A DNA stretch of 64,000 nucleotides from Melampsora larici-populina 98AG31. Its lineage: Eukaryota; Basidiomycota; Pucciniomycetes; Pucciniales; Melampsoraceae. Every line of letters begins with the position of its first letter. Within the stretch, counting starts at the first letter, position 1. This document shows positions 42,526-53,333 of this stretch, piece after piece. The DNA is taken from positions 247,765-311,764 of the forward strand of contig NW_006768811.1 of assembly GCF_000204055.1 (NCBI RefSeq). The letters run 5' to 3'. The translations under genes and the position numbers were made by a program. The notes beneath the pieces are model-generated. The model was not told the origin of the DNA. It did not search any database and saw nothing but the letters and a program-made list of their open reading frames with translations.

Positions 42526-43544
42526 GGGTTACTCAACTCTAATATTCAATGGGAAAGATGAGCGATAAGATAACAAGTTTGCTTCTGATATTAGACAACA
42601 ATCGAAAGAAACCATAACACCACTCTACCCTAATCAACCTGTCTTGATTGTATTTTGACAGTTTACACATATCTATGCTGGTGAGCCCATTGAAGACGCA
42701 TTGAAGCATCACCACTACACCACTTCTACTCACAATCAAAAAATTGAGTTGCTTTGGGCCCAGCTAATGCGAGGAAAGAATACAACTCTACGTGATGATA
42801 TCAAACTGGCCATTGATAACGGGATGTATAATCCAAAGGATCCACTTCAGAAGTAAGTATTTAACACCGACTTCAGCCTTTTTTCATTGATGTTGCCTTG
42901 CTAACATGAACATGATTTGAAATTGTGTGTGCAGGGCTTTGTTTTTACACCTCTGGATACCGTTAGTTCAACATGTGACGAATTCATTCATGGAAAGGAA
43001 GAACACTTACCGAAATTGCAGAAATCCAAATTCACACCTCCCAACTGGAGTGGAAGCCAACACGTGTTTCTACTCGCCTGAGAATTATGATGGTATCCAA
43101 GGACTTCATCCTATACCCCGCGAGGCCATACAGCAAATAATCAATGATCAATACCCGGACCATGGGGCTCTTTTGCAAGTCTCACCTCCACACCTGTCCC
43201 TAGAAATTTCCACTTTGATTCAACGGTTAGGTATTCAAGAAAACCAAATTATACTCAACAATGTATGGATAGTTTTTCATCAGGTTTTACCCTTGTTGAG
43301 ACTGATTGAACCACATCTAGATTTAGAGGGGTTTTATGAAGATGAAGATTCAGAAGAATCTATATACTTAAAGAAATGTTCCTCCCAACCGTTTCCTCTC
43401 TTCAGCCTCAATTTCCTATCCCCTGCTTGGGTCAGTACCCTATATTTGTTACTGACCTATACTGAGCCCTATACCCACCTCTACGTTGCCCTCTACACAA
43501 TACATGACCTTTGTGACCGTCACTGTTCTACCCTTGAATCTTGA

Positions 43545-46500
43545 TGTTCCCATTGCTGCCGTAGCCTCCAGGGTCTCCCTGTACTACACTCATAATGAAT
43601 GCGTCTTATGACGTCTTAGCCTCATGGTTGTTCTGAAACCACAGTTGCCTTGCCAGTCATTGGACCACTGTTCCTCTATCGTCGATCTGCAGCATATACT
43701 CTGTAATTAACCTGGTCCAGGCTTTTGGGTGTTGCTGTTCTTGTTACTGTTCTTATCATAACATAATCATTAAATGTTTGCTCAAAAAACCCAACAAAAT
43801 ACACCATTAGTGAGGTTTTCAAGTTTTGCACATGGGCAAAAATCAGCCAGCATGAATCAATTCACATACAACATCATCTCCCACTCCTACAATATACCCG
43901 ACTCACTTTTACTCCCTACCTGAAAAGCATCTGGATCTCGGAAACAACTGGATCTTGCACCATCTTTATCGGACGGGCATTTACAATGTTATCAACAAAT
44001 CGAGTGACCCAAGTAATCCAAGCATAAGGGATATCAATATTTGACACGAAGAGCTCAAGATTGTTCACAATTGATGTGAAACTGTAATTAGGATGTAGAG
44101 GCAGTATCATTCTATGAATTTCATTCTATGACTTTGATTTTATGTATCGATAAAGGTTGAAGAAAGTCTATGTTGAGGATATCTCCTTTGAAATGGTAGT
44201 ACCAAAGAATGGAGCTCAAGCATTTGAGATCGACCAGGATCGACCCATCCACCTATCTGTACAATCATTTGCCTCATGTAAGTGCACAAAGTAAGTTCAC
44301 TTTCAAACAATTTCCAACTAAATCAATCAGTTACTCGCCATAAACTCAACACAGGGATGATTTGTTGTGACTCAAGTCAAATGGCTACTTTCGGCCACAT
44401 CTGATTTGACAATATCTTTCACACTTGAGGAAGGATTGGGTTTGTAACCAGAGGCCACTAATTAGATCTTGCTTCAAACTCGAGCCAATCAACAAACACT
44501 TCACTATTTCAAACTTCTTATTCAGATATCTCATAAGTATTTTGCAATACTTTTCAACATCAACATTTTGTTTCTATTGTATGAATGAAATTATCAATTT
44601 TTCCAAACGTTTCTTTTCCATCTAAACCACTGATCTTTGATTCTATCCAAGATAGACCTCAATATGCAAAACAAATTCAAGTGCAACTTTTGATCAGGCT
44701 AATCCATGAGCTGATGCAACAAAATCGACTTGAACAAAACTTAGATTGAATCACAATTAATCAAAAAAGCATCCAAAGTGTTACTTACTTTATGATATCT
44801 GTTTAGTACTCCCTGAATTGTCATGATCAGGCCATTGCAATATTCAAGACCTGCAATTCAAATGAAGCTAATCCAACCTATCATCAAAAATACCAGTACC
44901 ACACCCAGGAGTTCACGCAATGACCCACTATCCTTCAAATTAGATTTGACCAATCAATTTTCATCACTTAATATCCAACTTCTTAATCTGATCTCCTTCA
45001 ACTATTGCGAATAGCTCCAATCCAACTCATGTATAGTTTGTCTTGATTGCTTTCTGTGATTATGGATTCCCAATGAACTATTCCAACACTACAAGAAGAC
45101 TACCAAATCACTCGGGGGTCAAACTTGACCAGTTGGGCTTTGCCTTTGATTTGTGAAGACTTTTGGATGTTTATCAACTATGCTAATAACATGTGCCTTT
45201 TTACTATGTTCATGATAATACCACCTGTCTCAAATCACTAGACCAAAAAGATCAACAACTGGTGATAATTACTTGCTAATCCCATCACCTGATTCACCTA
45301 GAAGCAATTAGCACTCTCAAACTACACAGAGCCTTCCACAAAAATACATGGTTCACATAATGGTTCTTGCTTCCATCACCTGTGCAGCTTACCAACCCAC
45401 TTTCAACATTTTTTAGCCTTCTTTAGTCTTCAAAATTCAAAACAGTCATTGTTTTACAATCAAACCGTTGAAGCAGGTGTCTATTTTTGGCTCAAAAATT
45501 CAAAATAAACAAAAGAAGATGTGATTGAAAGTATTTTTGACCTTCTTCACTTTGAAAGAGGAATGATTTATTGTTGTCTACTGTTTGTATAGATTTTATA
45601 CCTTATCTGCTGTACACAATATCATGGATTAAACATACCACATTCTCAGTTTTGAGTTGATGAGAGTTTAAAGGGAAAAGAACAAAAGCAGTGTGGTTAC
45701 AACATGAGATCAAACACATCAAGCTATAGGAGATTTCAGTTCTGACTAAGCCAGTGAAATGTGTGGCAAACCAAAATATGTAGAGGAAATTGAAAGGATT
45801 ACATTGAGCTAAAGGCAAAGGCAGCGTACATACAGTCCAGTGGGTGATACATTTGCTAAACATTTCAAGTTAGATGGAATTAGGACATGATTCAACACAA
45901 CATTGTAGGTAGATCCAGGGTCCAGCAAGGATGTGGTCCACATCAGTAATATGGTGCTAGGACAGTAAACATTGTTTGGTGCAGGCAATCACAAGGCAAT
46001 ACTAGAGGGTGTCGGGCCACCCACTACTAGGGGGTGGCAGGCCGCCCAGTACCTTGTCAGGTTAATTGTTTCTTCCTCACCAAATGTAAATCAAGGAGCA
46101 GTTAAATTCATTCTCATTTAGATTATTGTGGAAACAAAAGTACACATGTTAATTTCCCAATGTACTCTTCAACAAATAGTTGAAACAATTTGTTTAGATG
46201 TGAATCTGGTTTTCACCACATGTTGGATGTTTCCATATCCTTCAATTAACCACCTCTCCACTCCACTCAAAGCGTTGACTATTTGAGATTTCAATTTGAG
46301 ATTTCAGAACAATTGAACATACTAAAAAAGGGGATTGTAGAATTTTGCGATCATCGTTTTACGGTCATTCAAGACCTGAGAGTGTGTCGTCCGTAAAAGT
46401 CAATTTTTCTTGGTTTTTTTTTTATTTTTACACGCCATCTTCATTTTCGAAACTCCGCAAAAAAAATGGTTGTATAAAGATGACCGTAAAATTAGGCCAC

Positions 46501-46969
46501 ATGTGCCAAGAGTACAATTTTACAATCATTATTTTGCATTCTTTGTGTTCCGTAAATTGCCAAGGACGTAAAAGTATAAAATCTTGAAGTAATATGTATC
46601 TTTGCAACCAATTTTTTGCGGTCTATAAAGGCCGTGACAAACCGTGTAATATAAGCATTGCAAAATTGAACTTCATCTCTCGCAAATTATACTTTTGCAA
46701 TCAAAAATTCACAGTCAAAAAAAAAACTCTTTCACAAGGGTAAAAAAACATCTACCAAAAACATTCAAGAAAAAAGATTTTACATTCCAAGAACAACTGA
46801 CACCGCACAAGAAGAACTGAGACACGAGAAACAACAAAATACTGACAAAGATAAAAATGAAATCACACAGGGAAATAAATCAAAGAAGAGATAATTAAAT
46901 TGGAAATAAAACAAGGGAAAATTAAACATGAAAAAGAGTAGTGACTTGAAATCAAATAAGATACGCTCT
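43545..46969. other. 3.4 kb AT-rich sequence, no gene seen
   Basis: No protein frame of note. Wording and composition of 43800-45900 resemble the insertion at 7314-13804, so a related non-coding element is possible. At 46009-46054 two near-identical lines occur (GGTGTCGGGCCACCCA, GGGTGGCAGGCCGCCCA). From 46330 to 46700 CGTAAAA/TTTTACG motifs recur, similar to 4990-5250. Confidence 0.4.
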
Positions 46970-49380
46970 TACGCCCTCTTACGCTTCGGGATGCGTTTTG
47001 ATATCCGTAAGTTACCATCATCATCCTGACTCCCGCCCACAGCCTCCTGACCTTCAACCTTTGACGCGAGCTCCGCTTCCGGCACAATAGTCCATCCTTT
47101 CCAACCTTTTTTGGCACTTTTAACTCCCGGTGGTACGTCTTCATTCACATCTTCATTCATCAAGACATCTTTCCTTCAACCTTGTCTTTCTTTGGTTGTG
47201 CCTCGTCTTTGTTCTTCTTCCTCTTCCTGGGTTTATTATTGACTGTATTAAAGATAAAGACCAAACAAATATGAATTCAATAACATCAGAAGATAAACTA
47301 AATTGCTTACCTGGTTTTGGTTTGTTTTTGTTTGTTAATGTTTTCCTCTTTGCAAATGTAACCTCTTTATCTTCAAAATTTGGAGAGAGAACAAATAAGC
47401 AAACAGCAGGGAATAAAATTCAAATTAAGAAATTGAAATTAAAACGCTCACCAAGTTTTTGTTTGTTGTTGATTGTTAACTTTTTCCTCTTTGCCAAAGG
47501 GACATCTTTGTCGTCACAATGGTCTTTCTCAGAATTACCAGGTGGTGCTAAATGAGAAGCATATGAATGAGAAGTTAATAAGATAAGAAGATTCAAGATA
47601 GAAGTTTAAATGGTAATGAGAGAAAAAGCTCATCTTTTTCGCATTCTCCTTCTTCTTCACTTTCCTTGTCAATTGTTTGTGAAAATGGTCGTACCAATGG
47701 CTCCTTGTGCCCCAGAGACCGGTTGATTTTGGTGTTTGCAGTCTTGATGATTGCAGACTCTTTTGTGGTAGGACTTTAAGAATAAATCACCCAAGAGGTA
47801 TATGGTAAAGGTCTGCCAATCACCTTCAGGTCTGTCAAGAGCAACGTGGCTATTCCTGCGTTTTCCGAATCATTATGACCCCATACACCTGTCAGAGTGC
47901 CAACTGTCTGCACCACTTGACACCAACAATGATCTCCATTCCAAAATCCATGTGCGCGCATCAAGTAAATGGTTCCGTCAAGTATAATCTCGTAAGGTAA
48001 GTCACATTTCCTCATCATTTTGAATGCCTCGATAGTATTCGTTGCATGGAGATAGGCGATGTCCACTTGGATGTGTAAATGAGGAGGTGGAGGATCCAAG
48101 ACAAGTTTTGATTCGAAAACCCCGTAAGGCTGGGCATGAGGGTTCTTCTTAGTCTTGCAGCGTTGACAATACCGTTGTGAAGTTCGATGGCAGCCGGTCG
48201 TGGCCCATTCATGGAGTACCTGTGGCGTATCAGAATAAGAGTAACCGTCATCAAATTCAAGTTCTCGTGTGACAAAAGGACAGTGTTGAGATTCGAGTGT
48301 TCAACTAGAATGTACATGATCTTGATTTTTGGAACAGGTGTATGTGCGTTTGAGGCCAAAACAAAACAAAGACTGAGTGATTGTGGGAGAAGCTGGTTCA
48401 CCTGATCAAGTTTCACGGTCAAAGATCCCGTTGAAGTACTGATCTGCAGAGGCGTAAAGATCAGGGAGAAAGCTTCCAGGACATCTTTTTTGAATGGCAT
48501 CGTGGAGAGTATTTTGTCCGTTTGACAGAATCCCACGTATTTTTCCTGCTTGACCAAGTTCCCAGGTGGACCTTGACGAAAATAAAGTCAAAAGCTTAGA
48601 GTATATGTGCTCTGATTTTCCTGTGGACTTTGTGTACTAAACTGCTGAATGAATAGCGTATAAACATTCCGTCATGGAATTGAGCCAACACCTGAATTTG
48701 CGACCTGGGGTTGAGGAAGCCTAAAACCCTGGGTAAGGAGTCACTGGGTTCCGGTCGACATTGACAGACCCTTTAGGCCGTCCTAGCCTTTTGGGTCGAC
48801 CTAGGAAAGCGTCTGTAGTGTCAGGTGGTCTTCCATTGTTTTTGGCTTCGCGTGGCTTTCGAGATTTCTTGGCCCAGCCTAGAACCTGAGCCACTTTCTT
48901 GTAGTTATTGGCCTTGTTGCCGTACACGATGGATACGCCTCTCAGGCGGTCCTCGTGGTCCCTTTTGAGGCATGCCACCAACACATATACCTGCACAATA
49001 CCAACTTGTATTGTGCAGTTACCTTCGCTGAAAAGGGCATAGAACAAAGGGCAAAAAAGATTGAAAGGTATCAAAGACAGGAATAAATCAAAAACAAAAT
49101 ATTAAAATTGAAAATACGCACAATATCATGTAATATACCCGATGCATAGATTCTTGTGTGTTAGTGGTTGTCGGCATGATGTCGTCACAAAGGCTGTCGT
49201 TGTCAATTTGCTTAACTCGTGATTTGAAAAGCATTGCCTTGATGTCGGATGCTTTCCACCATTCAAGCCACTGTTTGGCCTTGGGGAAATCCTTGATCAA
49301 TTGAGCTATTTTCCCGTCGAATGTTAAGCCACCAGGCTTGTCCGCTTTCAACAAAGAAGAAGCTTGCTTCTCAAAAGAAT
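46970..49380 (-). pseudogene. GCM/MULE-type element relic with USP-like tail (copy 2)
   Basis: Related to the relic at 1639-4838 but preserving the other end. On the minus strand: KDFPKAKQWLEWW and TTNTQESMHR (49354-49150), KVAQVLGWAKKS with an AT-hook-like GRPPDT...GRPKGS (48900-48730), then CWLNSMTECLYA at 48690-48640, which resembles the catalytic Cys box of ubiquitin-specific peptidases, and GDHCWCQVV ... GVWGHNDSENAG (47995-47860), resembling the His box. Lys-rich exons follow (47520-47311) and the C-terminus ends at KRIPKRKRA (46970). Stops and frame changes are frequent. The N-terminal GCM and DDE parts are missing. Confidence 0.62.
47311..47512 (-). repeat. Duplicated Lys-rich exon pair in MULE copy 2
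   Basis: Minus-strand blocks 47512-47452 (DKDVPLAKRKKLT) and 47371-47311 (DKEVTFAKRKTLT) are clearly related, each about 60 nt, each flanked by splice-like sites, with about 80 nt between. An exon plus its intron was duplicated in tandem. Confidence 0.65.
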
Positions 49381-49910
49381 CCTATGAGAGTTGTTAAATA
49401 AATTTCGAAACAAGGTATCAGACTGAGATTGCCGTTGAGCACCCTTTGTGAATAGTGATTTATTCAAAGGATTTGCGGAATCCTTTGTGGTCAGCAGGAG
49501 TCAACTGACTTTCAACCTCCCAGGTGATAAGGGGAAGATGTGCTTGTTGTGGTACCTCTTTGATGGGTCTTTACAGGGTCTAAGGAAAGTCTTTCGTGTG
49601 TGCACGTCGACATGCTACAAGGATATTTACATGGTGAGTGGTGCAGGCATGCCCAAATTAGGACTAAAGACGATTCCTGCATTACGCATACTCATCTTGT
49701 TAACTTTTTTGTTTTGGACAATATGGATCAAGTGCGCCAATAGAAATCGAAGTAAGGTGTAATTTGGTAAGGGTAACTCAGCACACAAACGACCAAGTTC
49801 ATTTACTTTGTTACTTCTTTGGGTTAGGTTTAAAAGGATTGAAAGACAGTATTAGAGCCTCTAAAAAGTCTGTAGCAAGCACAAAGTCTAAATCAGGAAA
49901 TCAAACTCAC
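49381..49910. other. Spacer between MULE relic and RhoGAP exon
   Basis: A plus-strand frame (49448-49762, 104 codons) starts MNSDLFKGFAES but shows no known domain and no repeats. It could be part of the missing N-terminal half of the MULE relic read antisense. I do not call a gene. Confidence 0.35.
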
Positions 49911-50485
49911 CAATAACTTTAAGGAATTGAGGATGAAGGTCTCTAGCAAGAATTGGAGAGACCAACTCTCGCAAGAATTGTTTTAATAATCCTGCTATAG
50001 CATGTACATCATGAAACTCAGTCTTGAAAGATTGGAGTAAATTGAATCCCCTTCTGTATTGAAGCGCTCTTTGAATGCCTTGATGTGAACTGAACTACCA
50101 CTAAGCCTATAGATGCCTTCTTCCTCAATTGCTCCCCTTGCCTCTAAGAATTCAACACATCTAAATACCACAGCAGAAAGATCTAATCCTTCATGAACAC
50201 GAGCCACAGAAACAGCTTCTTGTAGAGAAACACCAAACACAGGGCGAGGTGCTGGAGCAAATGGAGTACTCTGATTGGATCCAGCAGAATTGTGCAGCTC
50301 TCGTGAATCTTTTCAATCTGAATTCAATGAGATCGTCAAAAAGGATAGAATATGATCAGCATCAGGGCCAAGATATGACTGTTTCGATTGAATAAGAGAG
50401 AGAGAGAGAAATGGACTGACCATCCTTCAAGAAGCGGTCGACCGATCATAGAATTTGGCTCAGGTGGTGATGGATTTGAGTCCAT
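49911..50485 (-). pseudogene. RhoGAP-domain protein, damaged N-terminal fragment
   Basis: Minus-strand gene start at ATG 50485 (MDSNPSPPEPNS), a predicted intron near 50450-50395, then the RhoGAP domain: VFGVSLQEAV, VVFRCVEFLEARGAIEEEGIYRLSG (Arg finger in IYRLSG). RhoGAP proteins switch off Rho-family GTPases and so shape actin and polarity. After NTEGD the frame is lost to an apparent single-base deletion near 50044; the next frame continues with the expected DVHAIAGLLKQFLREL and DLHPQFLKVI up to a GTGAG donor at 49910. A TGA also lies in frame near 50312. The rest of the domain is not found downstream, so this looks like a broken 5' gene fragment, although base errors could mimic the two small lesions. 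Confidence 0.75.
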
Positions 50486-51399
50486 GTTGATTTGTAAAGT
50501 GGATCAATGGTTTTGATGAGATTGAAGTTGAAGTGAGGCAGAGGTAGTGGGAACAGGGTAAATAAACTAGATCGGATTCCAAAGTCTCAGTTTCTTCATC
50601 ATTGTAACAAATCTAACACTATCTTAGCTTGTCGAGATCTACTTTGTGTCTAGAAATAGGCTCTGATGGTCTAGGACGTGAACAAGATTGATTTGGAAGT
50701 GACGAAGGATGAGGATGAGGTTCATTAGCATGATTTTCTCTTAGATAGGATCCAGGCATGGGATGATGGTTGTCTTGATGATTTATTGATCGATCAAAAG
50801 GATGTAACCAGGTGGAATTTCATCAGAGTACATAAGATTCAACATGACTTGGAAATTTATCGAGGTTTCATGAATGAGTAATCGCAAGCAGTTAAATTTG
50901 AATTTGATAAATATGTAGATGTACAGATTGATTTCTGCTTCTTGTACAAACTAGAAGGGTGTTGGTTTTTTGAAAAGAAAGACGTGTTTGGGATATTGTG
51001 AAGTAAATTCGCGTGTAGTAAAAGAAGATTGCCCCTGAGTGAAAAGTGGACAATTGGATGCTTCAAGGATTGTTTTGCTTCAAGCTGATTTAATTGATGT
51101 AAATTAAAGTATCTTTTGTTCGGGATCGTTTGGCTTCTAGTTTGTGGGATGATGATTCTTGTCCTTTGATTGATGATTGATTTGAGATGATAGGTTCAAT
51201 GAGAGATAAATAATGACATCCTCATAGGTCCAATAATCAATTTGTTTCAAGTCTTGAGATTGATTTGATTGAATGGTATTCAGAATTTGATCAAGTTTCA
51301 AAGGTTCTTGTTGTTAAGATTGATAGAAGCAGACACACACCTTCTGAAATCTTCAACTTTCCTTCTTGCTTGTCCCAGTCGGCTACCAAAGTCTTCTGC
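50486..51399. other. Upstream region of the RhoGAP fragment
   Basis: AT-rich, with many GATTGATTTG-like words. It would hold the promoter of the minus-strand RhoGAP gene. No coding frame recognised; the 50857-51066 minus frame shows nothing. Confidence 0.4.
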
Positions 51400-51603
51400 T
51401 GGTCGCCTCAGCCTCGGAGTGCAGTACTCTGCTGCACCTTAGCTGAAGCTCCTCAATGATCGATTCATCTTTGCGAGGAGGAATTCTGACTTCGTACAGG
51501 TTTTTCTTGCGGTCACGTGACCCGAAATTTCGCCTCGTCCACCGCATTCTCCGAACTTTTCCCATCATCAACAACTCTCTCTTTCACGAACATCTCGCGA
51601 CAG

Positions 51604-53333
51604 ATGCCTCCCGACGCGTCTGACACGGGCCAGATGATAGAGGACGATCCCACCTCTAAATCAACTGGCGGATGGTCGAATCCGACCGCGTCTAGCCGAA
51701 ACGATGACGTGGTCGCAGCCTTCCTCAAAGGACCGGAACAAGGCTTACCCCAGATCGAAATCACATCCGATAACCTGGGAGCTACTCCCAAACGCAATGA
51801 AGTCCCTCACCTCAACGAGTTTTCAAAGAAGAGGGCACGGGTAAGTACTCCAGGACTCACGGTTCAGGATCACGTCGAATCGGTCACCGGCACCCCCCGA
51901 TCTGAGAGGATGGCTCGGTTAGTCCCAGGCTGTGAGGAGGATCGTTCCCTCACAGCCCTCTTGGGCAAACTCGTATCCGTTGCAAACAACGTGATGCAGT
52001 TGCCATCGACTAAAGGTCGCATCGCCAGGCAGGTACACATCGATGTGGACTCCTGCGCTGATATATTGGTTTTGATCAACGCAGCGTTCGATCAAAATCA
52101 ATTTGATCAAACAAAAAAGAACCTTTTCAGTAGACCGGTGTCCGCTATCGCAAGCTCCAAAAGGGCAGCGGCGCCGTTAGTGACCCCCAACAGTCGTGTC
52201 CCACTCCGACTTTCGATTTCCAAGCTTCTTCGTGGAACGAGAAACTTGATGTGCTTGCTGAGCAAATCTCAATCCTAACTTCTCGGTTACCAAACAAACA
52301 AAACCAGAAGCCCACCAACACGAGCGCGTCCGGATCATATGCCGCGGTAGCTGCAAAGAGCACCGATGCTAATGGACGCAATCAATCAGGCGCCACCACC
52401 ACACGCCAAAGCCAACCGCAAAAGCCTAAGGCTAAGAAGCGGTTGACAAACACAGTTACCTTAGTCCAGATGGACAAAGCAAATGTGGCACTCAGTGGCG
52501 CGTCTACAACACAGCTGATCCAAGGCTTCAACGCGGCCTTCAAAGCCAACAACATAAAAGTTAGTGACTCCTCCGAGTCCATCATTACAGTGAAGACGGT
52601 CCAGCGTCACCCATCAAACGACTTGGTCCTACATCTGGAGAGCGCGGTCCATGCTGAATGTGTTCGGCAAATGGAGAAAGCTTGGCTCCCGAAGGTTTCG
52701 GCCTCTTTAGGAATCAAACCCGAACACTTCAACGTGCTAGTCCACGCGATCCCAACATCCTTCGATCCGGAGATTCACAGCCACAGAGAGGAACTTATAG
52801 CCTCCAATCCCGATCTACTACAGGAAGCAGCCTACATTAGGTGGCTCAACCCCAAACTCAAGGATGACCCTAATAAGAGGTACTCCACTCTCCTTATAGG
52901 CTTAGAGACGCAGGCCCAGGCTGAAAAATGCATTAGAGAAAAAATATGGTTTGGTCGAGGACTCCACAAGACCGAAGCAGGCAGAGACCCACCTAAAAGG
53001 TGCTACAACTGTAGGAAGACAGGCCATACGGCCCCATTGTGCCCGTCCTCAGCAATGTTTCCATATTGTGGAGACGGACACCATGCTCACGCGTGCCCTA
53101 AAAAAGGCACAGCACCTATGAAGTGCACAGCTTGTGTAAGAACATTAATCAAGTCTGACACAGCAAAAACAGCAAAGAGTTTGTTTGAATCTAACAATCA
53201 AGATCTTCTACACTCACCCTTCCATCCACTGTGCGCCACACGCATTGCTGAAGGTCTACCGCCTCACAACCCAAGTGGCTCTCCTAATATTGTTATTATC
53301 CAAGCAGACGCTGATTCTACATTACAATGTTAG
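51604..53333 (+). pseudogene. LINE ORF1 (Gag-like, CCHC), one frameshift
   Basis: Starts MPPDASDTGQ. The first frame runs to 52278; the protein continues in the next frame from about 52195 (TFDFQASSWNEKLD, LAEQISILTSRLP), so one indel lies near 52190-52200. The middle part holds a retrotransposon RNA-binding-like domain (FNAAFKANNIKV, ILVHAIPTSF-like VLVHAIPTSF). The C-terminus has zinc knuckles CYNCRKTGHTAPLC and YCGDGHHAHAC plus an extra CTAC. The protein would coat LINE RNA. The stop overlaps the ORF2 start in the sequence ATGTTAG. Confidence 0.83.

Larger units (their letters stand above)
40558..43544 (+). pseudogene. DDE integrase-like gene, 3' part
   Basis: Continues 20812-21111 in frame. 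Exon pieces 40558-41112, 42662-42852 and 42935-43544; joined with the first part they give 552 codons including the stop. Core motifs: Asp in LWASDGHDK, Asp in TSTDHGTETGD, Glu in THNQKIELLW, an rve-type DDE set. One in-frame TGA at about 40948-40950 interrupts WSRKVLSL / VGQTNNN. The first intron (41113-42661, 1549 bp) is swollen by the antisense spliced-copy pair and by a foldback element; the second (42853-42934) is a normal 82 nt. The C-terminal segment (FLHLWIPLVQ ... FYEDEDSEES) is typical of the family. Confidence 0.75.

Noticed and set aside
49448..49762. 104-codon plus frame near the RhoGAP fragment
   Set aside because: No recognisable domain, repeats or splice support; left as spacer.
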